Part shown: positions 34,717-43,459 of the stretch, one piece after another
How the letters are laid out: every line of letters starts with the position of its first letter
How positions within the stretch are numbered: the first letter of the stretch is position 1
Source: an uncultured Corynebacterium sp.
GTDB taxonomy: Bacteria > Actinomycetota > Actinomycetes > Mycobacteriales > Mycobacteriaceae
Assembly: GCA_943914355.1 (NCBI GenBank)
Contig: CALUBS010000009.1
Coordinates: forward strand, 16,963 to 80,962
Length of the DNA stretch: 64,000 nt
Direction of reading: 5' to 3'
Program-made: the position numbers and the translations under genes
The notes under the pieces: model-generated
Seen by the model: the letters and a program-made list of their open reading frames with translations, nothing else
Told to the model about the DNA's origin: nothing
Databases searched by the model: none

Positions 34717-34929
34717 ATGAAAATCTACGCCCCCTTCGCGGGCATCGTTCGCTGCCATGTCGACGTAGGCGAGAAAATTAACACTGGTCAAGAGCTAGCT
34801 ACCGTTGAGGCGACGAAGCTGGAATCGCCCGTCGTGTCCCCAGGCCCGGGGACGATTTCTCGCATAGCGGTGGCAGACTTTAGCGATGTTATTGGCGGGG
34901 ACTTAATTATGGAGATTGGAGAGGCGTAA
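34717..34929 (+). CDS. Small biotin/lipoyl-attachment-like protein
   Basis: 70 residues forming a complete single biotinyl-lipoyl beta-barrel: APFAGIV...VDVGEKINTGQELATVEATKLESPVVSPGPGTI. The modified-lysine hairpin reads ATKLES instead of the usual AMKME, so Lys is present but the methionines flanking it in true biotin carriers are replaced. No carboxylase gene is nearby. ATG 34717 lies 6 nt after TAGGCT (34705-34710), so leaderless. Its stop is directly followed by the rsmD start. Whether it is biotinylated is unknown. Confidence 0.8.
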   Translation: MKIYAPFAGIVRCHVDVGEKINTGQELATVEATKLESPVVSPGPGTISRIAVADFSDVIGGDLIMEIGEA

Positions 34930-35532
34930 ATGACGCGGATTATTGCAGGCGAAGCGCGGGGGCGGACTATCAAAGTTCCAGCGGAGGGAACGCGCCCGAC
35001 CGCTGATCGCGCAAGGGAAGGCCTGTTTTCTTCGTTGAATGCCCGTTGGGGATTCCCAGGCTCCAAGGTGCTTGACCTATTCGCTGGATCCGGCGCCTTG
35101 GGCTTGGAAGCATTAAGCCGTGGGGCAGACGAGGCAGTGCTGGTGGAGTCCAACCCTGCGGCGGTGTCCATCATCAAGCACAACATAGGCGTGGTGAAGC
35201 ATCCCGGTGCTCGCGTGGAGGAAAGGAAAGTATCTACGTACCTGGCCAGCGCCCCGCGCGGCTACTTCGACATGGTTTTAGCGGATCCGCCTTATGCGTT
35301 TGACGATGTCGCCGGGCTTATCGCCGCAATAGAGCCAGTGCTTACAGATAGCGCGATGGTGGTCATTGAACGCCACGTTGAATCGCCCGAGACCGACTGG
35401 CCAGAAGGGTTTGCGCCGACGGGGCAGAAATTAAAGAAGCGTACCTTCGGCATCGCGCGCATGGATATGGCAGTCTATACCCGTCCCAGTACCGACGTTG
35501 CCGACGATACCGATGGCACCTTTGATAACTAG
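34930..35532 (+). CDS. rsmD: 16S rRNA (guanine(966)-N(2))-methyltransferase
   Basis: 200 residues. Modifies G966 of 16S rRNA. Conserved N-terminus RIIAGEARGR, TRPTADRAREGLFS, SAM motif VLDLFAGSGALGLEALSRG and catalytic motif IV ADPPYAFD (DPPY). The ATG follows immediately after the preceding stop; an AGAGGCG purine stretch serves as a weak ribosome binding site. Neighbour of coaD, a common actinobacterial pairing. Confidence 0.96.
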   Translation: MTRIIAGEARGRTIKVPAEGTRPTADRAREGLFSSLNARWGFPGSKVLDLFAGSGALGLEALSRGADEAVLVESNPAAVSIIKHNIGVVKHPGARVEERKVSTYLASAPRGYFDMVLADPPYAFDDVAGLIAAIEPVLTDSAMVVIERHVESPETDWPEGFAPTGQKLKKRTFGIARMDMAVYTRPSTDVADDTDGTFDN

Positions 35533-35547
35533 AGAAAGAGATATTTT

Positions 35548-36021
35548 ATGACCACAGCCGTGTGTCCCGGGTCTTTTGATCCCATCACTCTTGGCCACGT
35601 GAATATTTTTGAGCGCGCCAGCGAGATGTTTGATGAGGTTACGGTGCTCGTTACTGGCAACCCAGAAAAGCCTTCCGGGTTATTTAGCGTGCACGAGCGC
35701 ATGGACCTCATCCGCCAGAGCGTGGATTCGCGCATTAACGTGGATTATTGGTCCGGCCTGCTCGTGGACTATACCTCGCAGCACGGCGTTGACGTTTTGG
35801 TCAAGGGACTGCGTTCTTCCTTGGACTATGAATACGAACTGCCGATGGCGCAGATGAACAGGCGCTTGTCCGGCATCGATACGGTCTTTTTGCTTACCGA
35901 TGAAAAGTACGGCTACATCAGCTCTTCGCTGTGCAAGCAGGTCGCGCAATTCGGCGGTGAGGTCACCGGCATGCTTCCTGATCCGGTAGTACAAGCGGTG
36001 AAGGAAAAATACCGCCGATGA
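35548..36021 (+). CDS. coaD: Phosphopantetheine adenylyltransferase
   Basis: 157 residues; fourth step of coenzyme A synthesis. Nucleotidyltransferase motif PGSFDPITLGHVNIFERA (TxGH) at the N-terminus, VLVKGLRSSLDYEYELPMAQMNRR and the C-terminal ISSSLCKQVAQFGG (IS(S)S motif). AGAGAAAGAGA precedes the start. coaE, the next enzyme of the pathway, is 14 kb downstream. The stop overlaps the next gene's ATG by 4 nt. Confidence 0.97.
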   Translation: MTTAVCPGSFDPITLGHVNIFERASEMFDEVTVLVTGNPEKPSGLFSVHERMDLIRQSVDSRINVDYWSGLLVDYTSQHGVDVLVKGLRSSLDYEYELPMAQMNRRLSGIDTVFLLTDEKYGYISSSLCKQVAQFGGEVTGMLPDPVVQAVKEKYRR

Positions 36022-36764
36022 TATTGGCGCTGATTATTTTTGCCGTCGTTGTCGCGGGATCCACCTTGCAACGCGTCTCCGGCATGGGGCTTGGCCTTAT
36101 TGGTGGGCCAATTCTGATGCTGGTCATGGGCCCGGTAGAAGGCATCCTCGTGATCAACGTCTTGGCGGCGGTCAATGCTCTGCTTACCACGGTGACTGTT
36201 CGCCGCAATGTCAGCTGGAGAATGTTTGGGCTCATCGCGCCCGTCATGATTATCGGTTCTCTGGCGGCCGCAGCGTTGATTAGCAAGATCGATACCGCAG
36301 GGCTTTTGATAGTGGTGGGTGCAGCGCTTCTTATCGCCTTGGCGGTGGTGACCTACGGCGCTAGGTTCGTCCCACCGATGGAAGGCAAGGGCCCGGCCAT
36401 TTCTGCGGGCATCCTTGGTGGTTTTACCAATACCCTGGCGGGAGTGGCAGGCCCGGTCATTACCGTCTACGCCCAGGCGGCCAAATGGCCGCAAGCCATG
36501 TATACGGCGACCTTGCAGCCGATTTTTGTGGTGGGTGGAATCTTTTCCGTTATCACCAAGACCGCGCTCGGTGCTGCGACATTCGATGGCCTGCCCTGGA
36601 TCATTTGGCCCGCAGGCATTGCCGGCATGTTTATCGGCATCTGGCTGGGCTCGCGCATCGCGCATGTAGTCTCCAGGGATATTGCGCGAGCATTGTCGCT
36701 ATCGGTAGCTAGCCTCGGCGCTCTCAGTGCGCTGATTCGTGGCGTCGTCACCTACGGTGCCTAG
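36018..36764 (+). CDS. TauE/SafE-family membrane transporter
   Basis: 248 residues with about eight transmembrane helices. Two homologous halves show the family features: GMGLGLIGGPILMLVMGPVEG at the N-terminus and GFTNTLAGVAGPVITVYAQA in the middle. Known: TauE/SafE proteins export sulfite, sulfoacetate or related organosulfonates. The substrate is unknown here. ATG 36018 overlaps the coaD stop (ATGA), so it is co-translated with coaD. Convergent with the amino-acid ABC genes. Confidence 0.88.
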   Translation: MILALIIFAVVVAGSTLQRVSGMGLGLIGGPILMLVMGPVEGILVINVLAAVNALLTTVTVRRNVSWRMFGLIAPVMIIGSLAAAALISKIDTAGLLIVVGAALLIALAVVTYGARFVPPMEGKGPAISAGILGGFTNTLAGVAGPVITVYAQAAKWPQAMYTATLQPIFVVGGIFSVITKTALGAATFDGLPWIIWPAGIAGMFIGIWLGSRIAHVVSRDIARALSLSVASLGALSALIRGVVTYGA

Positions 36765-36792
36765 GGCGCGGCTGGCACCGCGCGAGGTTTAC

Positions 36793-37557
36793 CTAAAGCA
36801 GTGAGGACAAGAACTCCTTGGTGCGCGGCTGCTGTGGATTCTCAAGCACTTCAGCCGGGGTACCGGATTCTAGGACTACGCCGCCATCCATGAAGAAGAT
36901 TTTATCGGCAACCTCGCGCGCAAAACCCATCTCGTGGGTAACCACGAGCATGGTCATGCCCTGGGCCGCGAGATCCTTCATGACGCGAAGGACCTCGCCA
37001 ACGAGCTCGGGATCGAGGGCGGAAGTGGGTTCATCGAAAAGCATGAGCTTGGGATCCATCGCCACGGCGCGGGCGATGGCAACGCGCTGCTGCTGGCCGC
37101 CGGATAACTGAACCGGGAAGTTATCGGCCTTGGAAGCAAGTCCCACCTCCTCTAAAAGCTCCATGGCACGCTTCCGCGCCTTATCCTCCGGCACCTTCTT
37201 GACCTGCATTGGTGCTTCAATGATGTTTTCAATCACCGTGCGGTGGGGAAAGAGGTTGAAAGATTGGAATACCATGCCGATATCGGAGCGCTGCTGTGCA
37301 GCTTGCTTCTCGCTGATTTCGTACAGGATTCCGTTCTTTTCGCGGTAGCCAATGAGCTCACCATCGACATAAAGGCGGCCCGCCGTGGCCTTATCCAGGT
37401 GGTTGACGCAGCGCAGGAAGGTTGATTTACCGGATCCGGAAGGGCCCAATAGGCAGGCAACCTCGCCGGGTTGGACCTCTAAGTCGATGCCCTTGAGCAC
37501 CTCGAATTGGCCGAAGGATTTGTGCACATTCTGTGCGGAGATCATGGGAGTGTTCAT
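36793..37557 (-). CDS. Amino-acid ABC transporter ATP-binding protein
   Basis: 254 residues with Walker [14 protein letters not shown]-loop [13 protein letters not shown], signature LSGGQQQRV, Walker [14 protein letters not shown] and the H-loop VTHEMGFA. The [14 protein letters not shown] block is characteristic of polar amino-acid (GlnQ/HisP) ATPases. The start overlaps the permease stop by one base (TAATG). Last gene of the DUF368-ABC operon. Confidence 0.93.
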   Translation of the reverse strand: MNTPMISAQNVHKSFGQFEVLKGIDLEVQPGEVACLLGPSGSGKSTFLRCVNHLDKATAGRLYVDGELIGYREKNGILYEISEKQAAQQRSDIGMVFQSFNLFPHRTVIENIIEAPMQVKKVPEDKARKRAMELLEEVGLASKADNFPVQLSGGQQQRVAIARAVAMDPKLMLFDEPTSALDPELVGEVLRVMKDLAAQGMTMLVVTHEMGFAREVADKIFFMDGGVVLESGTPAEVLENPQQPRTKEFLSSLL

Positions 37558-38510
37558 TAGTTTTTACCCTCCTGGATTACGGAGACGTTGCGGGGGATAG
37601 TACCTTCGGCATCGGCAAGCGCGGCAAGTTGGCGCCCGGTGAGTTCGCGGGTGGCGCCGCGCTCGAAATGGCGCTCGAGGAAGTACTGGCCCACCATGAG
37701 CAGGGAAGTAATGACCAAGTACCACGAGGCAGCGACCATCAAGAGCGGAATGGGCTGGAAGAGGGCTGCGGAAATGTCCGTAGCGCGGCCGAAGATCTCG
37801 TGGGTATAGGGGATAGCTACCACCAGTGACGAAGTCTTGAGCAGGGAAATGAACTCATTGCCAGTCGGTGGGATGATAATGCGCATCGCCTGCGGCAATA
37901 CGGTGCGCCGCATGGTCATCCACCAAGACATTCCGAGGGCCTTGGAGGCTTCCTTTTGGCCTTCTGGCACCGAGGAAATGCCCGAGCGCACGATTTCTGC
38001 CATATAGGCGGCCTCATTGAGACCCAAGCCCATGACTGCCAAGAAGAAGGCATTGGTCAACACGCTTTGCAGGGAGACCTCTGCAAAGCCCAAGTTGATG
38101 GATTGATAAATCGCAGATAGCAAGCCCCAGAAGACAAGCTGGACATAAATCGGGGTGCCGCGAAAAATCCACAGGAAGATCCAGGAAATGGCGCGCAGGA
38201 TGGGATTGGGCGACATGCGCATCACGGCGAGGATGGCGCCGCCTACCACGCCAATGATCATGGACAAGATGGTGATCGCAATCGTGTGCAGGGAGGCGAT
38301 AGCGATGCGCTGATCAAAGAGATACTGGAAGTACGTATCCCACCCGAAGGCCTCATTGCGCGCGGAGGCAATGACAAACCACAGACCAAGAATGAGCAAC
38401 ACGACCGCGCAGAGCCACCGCCAGGGGTGGCGCAGTGGCCGGGCTTCGATCTTGGCGGGTGCCTCCTGCTGTGCCGTGGGGCCGGTTGCCTCTTTGTGCT
38501 CGTTAACCAT
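37557..38510 (-). CDS. Amino-acid ABC transporter permease
   Basis: 317 residues. A hydrophilic N-terminus, then about five or six helices. Contains the HisM/GlnP EAA loop: [42 protein letters not shown] 38510 is preferred over ATG 38525 because it has AAAGG at a suitable distance and overlaps the upstream stop by 8 nt (ATGGTTAA), as is common in this window. A single permease gene is present, so a homodimer is expected. Confidence 0.92.
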   Translation of the reverse strand: MVNEHKEATGPTAQQEAPAKIEARPLRHPWRWLCAVVLLILGLWFVIASARNEAFGWDTYFQYLFDQRIAIASLHTIAITILSMIIGVVGGAILAVMRMSPNPILRAISWIFLWIFRGTPIYVQLVFWGLLSAIYQSINLGFAEVSLQSVLTNAFFLAVMGLGLNEAAYMAEIVRSGISSVPEGQKEASKALGMSWWMTMRRTVLPQAMRIIIPPTGNEFISLLKTSSLVVAIPYTHEIFGRATDISAALFQPIPLLMVAASWYLVITSLLMVGQYFLERHFERGATRELTGRQLAALADAEGTIPRNVSVIQEGKN

Positions 38511-39390
38511 TGATGGGCCTTTCATTAATCATCGCCTGGTCTACTAATCCATCTTCAATTCCCCAGCGGGCCAAGATCTCCGCGTACTCACCGGTATCGA
38601 TAAGATGCTGGAGGGCAGCGGCTGAGGCCTTAGCCAAGTCCGAATCCTTCGGAACTGCGAACCCGTAAGGAGAGGCCTGGAACATATCGCCCACTGCGCG
38701 CATCTTTCCCTCGGAGCGATTGACCGCCCAAGCCGTTACCGGCGAGTCCGCGGATAAAGCATCGGCGCGGCCCATAAGGACGGCGAGGGCGGCGTTATCC
38801 CCGGTGTCATAGGACAAGACGGTGAGATCGCCATCGCAGGCTTCTTGCTTGGGGCGCACATCGTCGGTCTCGGACACGGTGGTGCGCTGCACGGCGACGG
38901 TCAAACCGCAAGGGTTTTGGGGATCGACCTTATTGGGGCCATCGACAAGCTCTGCCCACTGGATGCCCGCATAGAGGTGGTCTACGAAGTCGAATTCATC
39001 GCGGCGGTCGGCCGTATCCGTAAACCCAGAGGCACCCATGTCTATCTGTCCCGATTGCACAGCCGGCAAAATCATGGAGAAGTCTTGCTCAAGGGCCTGG
39101 AATTTCAGACCCAGCACCCCAGCTACGGCGCGGGCGAGGTCGAGCTCTACGCCCTGCAAATCGCCATGGGAGTCCTTGAGCTGAAATGGGGCATAGGGCG
39201 GGTTTGTACCTGCCGTGAGCACACCGTCATCGTCGTGGTACATCGCGGCAATTTCGGGAACTTCGCTGGTCTGGGGTTCCTGCCAGCCCTCTGGAGTCGA
39301 ATCCTCCTCGTTGACCACGCACGCGCTCAAGGGGAGTACGCACGCCATCACGGCGGCCGTTAGTGGTCGATGATTAATCGCCCAGGGCAT
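38503..39390 (-). CDS. Amino-acid ABC transporter substrate-binding lipoprotein
   Basis: 295 residues. Signal peptide with lipobox LSAC (Cys24). Family 3 solute-binding fold: TNPPYAPFQLKD, GVELDLARAVAGVLG, SGQIDMGASGFTDTADRRDEFDFVDHLY, and a C-terminal region LQHLIDTGEYAEILARWGIEDG. The ligand is uncertain; this family binds glutamate, glutamine, arginine or other polar amino acids. Start overlaps the DUF368 stop by one base (TAATG). Confidence 0.92.
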   Translation of the reverse strand: MPWAINHRPLTAAVMACVLPLSACVVNEEDSTPEGWQEPQTSEVPEIAAMYHDDDGVLTAGTNPPYAPFQLKDSHGDLQGVELDLARAVAGVLGLKFQALEQDFSMILPAVQSGQIDMGASGFTDTADRRDEFDFVDHLYAGIQWAELVDGPNKVDPQNPCGLTVAVQRTTVSETDDVRPKQEACDGDLTVLSYDTGDNAALAVLMGRADALSADSPVTAWAVNRSEGKMRAVGDMFQASPYGFAVPKDSDLAKASAAALQHLIDTGEYAEILARWGIEDGLVDQAMINERPING

Positions 39391-40226
39391 TAATATTCCG
39401 CCGTCCTTTCCTCGATGGCTTGCGCGTTCCTGCGGTCTACATAGATGAAGATGGACACGATAATGGCACCGAGGATGAAGTATCCGATGATGGCGCCCGA
39501 AGAAGCGTCCTGGTCAGCACCCCACGGCCACAGGGCGCGCAGGGATCCCAGCATGAAGCCCGCCATGGCGGCCAGGGTGGGCGCGCGGTGGGTGCTCAGC
39601 AAATAGTTGAGCAATTTGATGAAGGCGGCGAGGCCACACAGGGCACCCAGCGCAAAGACGCCCATGGTGCTTAATTCACGGTCCGATACTGCGCCAATGA
39701 TCGGCTGGTAGAGCCCCATAGTCAGCAAGATGAGCGAGCCGGAAATACCTGGCAGGATCAGCGCGCATACAGCAATTGCTGCGGCAAAGAAGACCACGAT
39801 GAGGCTCGGGTCATCTTGCGGCTCGGAGGTAAAGCCCGTGACGATGAAAATCAGGACGGCAGCAGCGATAAACGCGATGATGGACGAGGGGGCGGTGCGC
39901 TCCGCCTTAGACAACATGGAAAGCGGAACGATGATGGAGATGACCACCATGCCTAAAAAGAGGGCGCTGGAGGCAGAGACGTTGTTGTCGACGAAGTTAG
40001 ACAGGAGCGTGGAAAAGCCGAATACGGCTATTAGCATGCCGACGGCAACTGAGGCTAGAAAGGACCACTCGACCTTTTTAAAGTTGCCGGAGATGAGGTC
40101 ATTGGCATTGCGGACGGCGCGCTCATAAATCCCCACGATGAGGGCGACGGTTCCGCCGGAGATGCCGGGAACCAGCTCGGCCATACCGATGAGGGCGCCA
40201 CGAATGGCGTTCAAAATATAGTGCAT
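39390..40226 (-). CDS. DUF368 membrane protein (PopT-type undecaprenyl-phosphate translocase)
   Basis: 278 residues, about eight transmembrane helices. Seen: the family's GMAELVPGISGGTVALIVGIYE near the N-terminus and ALILPGISGSLILLTMGLYQPI in the second half. Known (recent work on DUF368/PopT in other bacteria): recycling of the carrier lipid undecaprenyl phosphate across the membrane. Here it is the first gene of a four-gene unit with an amino-acid ABC transporter, joined by TAATG overlaps. ATG 40226 lies 8 nt after TAGATT (40235-40240, minus), so leaderless. Confidence 0.88.
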   Translation of the reverse strand: MHYILNAIRGALIGMAELVPGISGGTVALIVGIYERAVRNANDLISGNFKKVEWSFLASVAVGMLIAVFGFSTLLSNFVDNNVSASSALFLGMVVISIIVPLSMLSKAERTAPSSIIAFIAAAVLIFIVTGFTSEPQDDPSLIVVFFAAAIAVCALILPGISGSLILLTMGLYQPIIGAVSDRELSTMGVFALGALCGLAAFIKLLNYLLSTHRAPTLAAMAGFMLGSLRALWPWGADQDASSGAIIGYFILGAIIVSIFIYVDRRNAQAIEERTAEY

Positions 40227-40589
40227 AAATTAAAAATCTACCTGGGTACAAGACATGACTGCGTTTGACGGGCCACTCGGGGTGTCAAAAACTCTTTGCT
40301 CAAGACCGTACGGCGAGGTGTAGCACCGCCCGCGGTGGCTTAAGCCTGCATATCTTTCATTACTTTAACGGTTATCCACCTTATATGAGAAGGGCTTGTG
40401 CTTAAAGTCTCGAGGTAAGAAGGCGTAATTTTGCAGCAGTTAGGGTTCTCGGGCGTTGTGTAAATATGCAATTCGCGGAAGGATATAAGCTGAATCGAGG
40501 CCGCTGTAGGGGACATAGGGAACTAGGCGGCATGACGAAACCCCGCTTCCTTCGTGGATATGTATCCGGAAGGAAGCGGGGTTGTACTG
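40227..40589. other. Gene-free interval between DUF368 operon and tRNA-Leu
   Basis: No convincing gene. It contains the minus-strand -10 box of DUF368 (40235-40240) and, at its other end, the tRNA-Leu terminator hairpin (40539-40583). Nothing else is recognised. Confidence 0.6.
40539..40583 (-). terminator. Terminator of tRNA-Leu
   Basis: AACCCCGCTTCCTT pairs with AAGGAAGCGGGGTT; minus-strand reading ends in TTTCGTC. Confidence 0.75.
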
Positions 40590-40663
40590 TGCCCCTGGTG
40601 AGACTCGAACTCACACTGGACGGGTTTTGAATCCGTTGCCTCTGCCAATTGGGCTACAGGGGC
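40590..40663 (-). tRNA. tRNA-Leu (CAA), with short variable loop
   Basis: 74 nt. Acceptor GCCCCTG/CAGGGGC, discriminator A, D stem GCC/GGC, anticodon stem ACGGA/CCCGT with one A-C mismatch, loop TTCAAAA (anticodon CAA), variable loop of 5 nt (CCAGT), T arm GTGAG-TTCGAGT-CTCAC. Bacterial leucine tRNAs normally have a long variable arm; this one does not. Confidence 0.85.
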
Positions 40664-40802
40664 AATCAAAAGCGAGCGCCTTGACTGTTGGAAATACTAG
40701 CGCAGGGGTTGGCGCAATTCCTAATTGGGGTCCCTTTCCGGTGAAAAGGCCTGCTCAAGACGGTGGGGTTGGGCGGGGTATCGCCGTGTCCATTGGGTTG
40801 CC

Positions 40803-40808
40803 TAATAT
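40803..40808 (+). promoter_or_regulatory. -10 box TAATAT of polA, leaderless
   Basis: TAATAT lies 7 nt before GTG 40816 and overlaps the alternative ATG 40807, favouring the GTG as the true start. Confidence 0.5.
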
Positions 40809-40815
40809 GGGGCAG

Positions 40816-43455
40816 GTGACTTCCAATAAGACCCGCCTTTTGCTCATTGATGGCCATTCCATGGCATTTCGTGCCTTTTATGCCCTCCCGGTGGAAAACT
40901 TTTCTACCTCCGGTGGTCAGCACACCAATGCCGTGTATGGCTTTTTATCCATGCTGTCCAATATCGTCTCTGAGGAAAGGCCGGATGCTATCGCGGTTGC
41001 TTTTGACGTTGGCCGAAAGACTTTCCGCACGGAGATGTTCCCGGATTATAAGGCGCAGCGCGAGGCCGCACCGGAGGAATTTAAGGGCCAAGTAGATATC
41101 ATTCGCGATACCTTAGAGACCTTGGGAATTACGACGCTCTCGCGTGAAAATTACGAGGCCGACGATATTTTGGCCACCCTAGCAACCCAGGCGCAAGACT
41201 ACGAGACGCTGATTGTCACCGGTGACCGGGATTATCTGCAGCTGGTTACGGATTCGACCACGGTGCTCTATCCCATGAAGGGCGTATCCACGCTGCACCG
41301 GTTTACCCCAGAAGCCGTCGAGGATAAATACGGGCTTACCCCCGCGCAGTATCCCGACTTTGCTGCTCTGCGCGGCGACCCTTCCGATAACCTCCCCGGC
41401 ATTCCCAAGGTGGGAGAAAAGACCGCCACCAAGTGGATAGTCAAGTACGGAGACTTGGCTTCCTTGGTAGAGCACGCCGAAGAAATCAACGGCGTGGTGG
41501 GAAATAACTTCCGCGAACGCATCGAGCAGGTGCAGATGAACCGGAAGCTCACCCAGATGATTACAGACATGGACTTAGATGTTGGTCCTGATGATCTGGC
41601 CTTTAGTGAAGCCAAGGTTGCCGATGTCGCCGCGAAGTTCGATGAGCTGGAGTTTGGTACCAACCTGCGCGACCGTGTCTTATCCGCCATCCCCAACGAT
41701 GGTGCAGAGGCTGCTGAGCAAGCTGCGGACACCCCAGACGTAGAGCTCACTATCGATGACGCCTCCTTGAGCGAGTGGCTACCTGGCCGCGAGCACGTAG
41801 CCGTGTATGTGCAAGGCGAGGGCACCCCGGGCCAAGGCGATGCCTCTGCCATCGCATTTGTGGACCGCAACCACCACGGCTTGCAGGTAGAACTCGGGGA
41901 GCTTTCCGCCGATGAGGAAAAGGCCTTGGTCCAGTGGCTAGAATCGCCGGCCCCTAAGTATTTCCACGCCGCGAAGGCCGCGTTCCACATGCTGGCAGGG
42001 CGCGGGATTGAGCTCAACGGGCTTGCGCACGATACGGCCTTGGCGGCGTATATCCTGCGCCCAGGCCAGCGCACCTACGAGCTTTCCGATGTCTACCAGC
42101 GCCACCTTCAAAAATCCCTCGGCGCCGCCTCGGAGCAGATGTCGCTGCTCGATAGCTCCTCCCTGGTAGATCAGGCGGCGGCAATCATGGAGCTGGCGGA
42201 AAAACTCACCGCGGAACTGCAGGACATCGACTCTTTCGAGCTCTATACCGACCTGGAATTGCCGCTGGTGACCATCCTGGCACGCATGGAGGCTACGGGC
42301 ATCGCGGTCGATGTCGATATTTTGGAAACCCAAAAGGATGCCTTCGTGGAGCAGGTGGCTGAACAAGAACGCTCCGCGCGCGAGCTTGCTGGCGATGACA
42401 AGCTCAATTTGAATTCGCCCAAGCAGCTGCAAAAGGTACTTTTTGAGACCTTCGATATGCCCAAGACGAAAAAGACAAAGACGGGCTATTCCACGGCCGC
42501 GAAGGAAATCGAGCAGCTGGCAATCAAGAACCCGCACCCGTTTTTGGATCACCTCCTGGCCCACCGCGAGTACCAAAAGATGAAGACCACGTTGGAGGGC
42601 CTTATTAAGACCGTCCAACCGGATGGGCGCATTCACACAACTTTTAACCAGACGGTGACCTCGACGGGACGTTTGTCCTCGACGGAGCCCAACCTGCAAA
42701 ACATCCCGGTGCGCACGGAGGCCGGCCGACAAATTCGCTCGGCGTTTATCGTAGGCGAGGGATTTGAACAGCTAATGACCGCGGACTATTCGCAGATTGA
42801 AATGCGCGTTATGGCGCACCTTTCTGCAGATCCCGGGCTGATTGAGGCCTACAAGGCTGGCGAAGACCTGCACAATTTCGTCGGTTCTAGGGTCTTCGAT
42901 GTGCCGGTCGATCAGGTGACTCCTGAGCTGCGCCGCCGCGTAAAGGCCATGTCTTATGGCTTGGTCTATGGCCTATCCGCATTTGGACTATCGCAGCAGC
43001 TGGGAATCCCTGCTGGTGAAGCCAAGTCCATTATGGAAAGCTACTTCGAGCGCTTTGGCGGCGTGAAGAAATACCTGGATGATGTCGTGGAGCAAGCCCG
43101 CAAGGATGGTTATACGGCCACGCTCTTTGGTCGCCGCCGCTACCTGCCAGAGCTCAACTCCGATAACCGGCTGGCCCGCGAAAACGCGGAACGCGCTGCG
43201 CTCAATGCCCCAATCCAGGGAACGGCCGCGGATATCATTAAGGTCGCGATGATTCGCGTGGACCGTGCGTTGCGCGATATGAAATCCCGTGTACTGCTCC
43301 AGGTGCACGATGAATTGGTGGTGGAGGTCGCCCCCGGTGAGGCCGATCAAGTCCGCGAGATTCTTGAGCGCGAGATGGATTCTGCCATCGAGTTGAACGT
43401 GCCACTCGAGGTCTCTGCTGGTGCCGGCACGGATTGGGACGCCGCGGCCCACTAG
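40816..43455 (+). CDS. polA: DNA polymerase I
   Basis: 879 residues. 5' nuclease domain (about 1-290: LLLIDGHSMAFRAFYAL, VTGDRDYLQLV, GDPSDNLPGIPKVGEKTA), a degenerate 3'-5' exonuclease-like region (about 310-500, lacking the acidic catalytic residues expected of a proofreading domain) and a family A polymerase domain (about 510-879) with STEPNLQNIPVRTEAGR, MTADYSQIEMRVMAHLS, RRRVKAMSYGLVYGLSAFG and VHDELVVEV. The frame is open upstream through the tRNA-Leu complement to 40582. GTG 40816 is chosen from the -10 spacing; ATG 40807 is an alternative. Confidence 0.95.
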   Translation: MTSNKTRLLLIDGHSMAFRAFYALPVENFSTSGGQHTNAVYGFLSMLSNIVSEERPDAIAVAFDVGRKTFRTEMFPDYKAQREAAPEEFKGQVDIIRDTLETLGITTLSRENYEADDILATLATQAQDYETLIVTGDRDYLQLVTDSTTVLYPMKGVSTLHRFTPEAVEDKYGLTPAQYPDFAALRGDPSDNLPGIPKVGEKTATKWIVKYGDLASLVEHAEEINGVVGNNFRERIEQVQMNRKLTQMITDMDLDVGPDDLAFSEAKVADVAAKFDELEFGTNLRDRVLSAIPNDGAEAAEQAADTPDVELTIDDASLSEWLPGREHVAVYVQGEGTPGQGDASAIAFVDRNHHGLQVELGELSADEEKALVQWLESPAPKYFHAAKAAFHMLAGRGIELNGLAHDTALAAYILRPGQRTYELSDVYQRHLQKSLGAASEQMSLLDSSSLVDQAAAIMELAEKLTAELQDIDSFELYTDLELPLVTILARMEATGIAVDVDILETQKDAFVEQVAEQERSARELAGDDKLNLNSPKQLQKVLFETFDMPKTKKTKTGYSTAAKEIEQLAIKNPHPFLDHLLAHREYQKMKTTLEGLIKTVQPDGRIHTTFNQTVTSTGRLSSTEPNLQNIPVRTEAGRQIRSAFIVGEGFEQLMTADYSQIEMRVMAHLSADPGLIEAYKAGEDLHNFVGSRVFDVPVDQVTPELRRRVKAMSYGLVYGLSAFGLSQQLGIPAGEAKSIMESYFERFGGVKKYLDDVVEQARKDGYTATLFGRRRYLPELNSDNRLARENAERAALNAPIQGTAADIIKVAMIRVDRALRDMKSRVLLQVHDELVVEVAPGEADQVREILEREMDSAIELNVPLEVSAGAGTDWDAAAH

Positions 43456-43459
43456 TTCG

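Noticed and set aside
40402-40614. Minus-strand 70-codon ORF next to tRNA-Leu
   Set aside because: Covers the tRNA 3' end and its terminator; no protein features.
40582-40815. Upstream extension of polA over the tRNA-Leu complement
   Set aside because: Overlaps a tRNA gene and lacks similarity; the family start is at 40816 or 40807.
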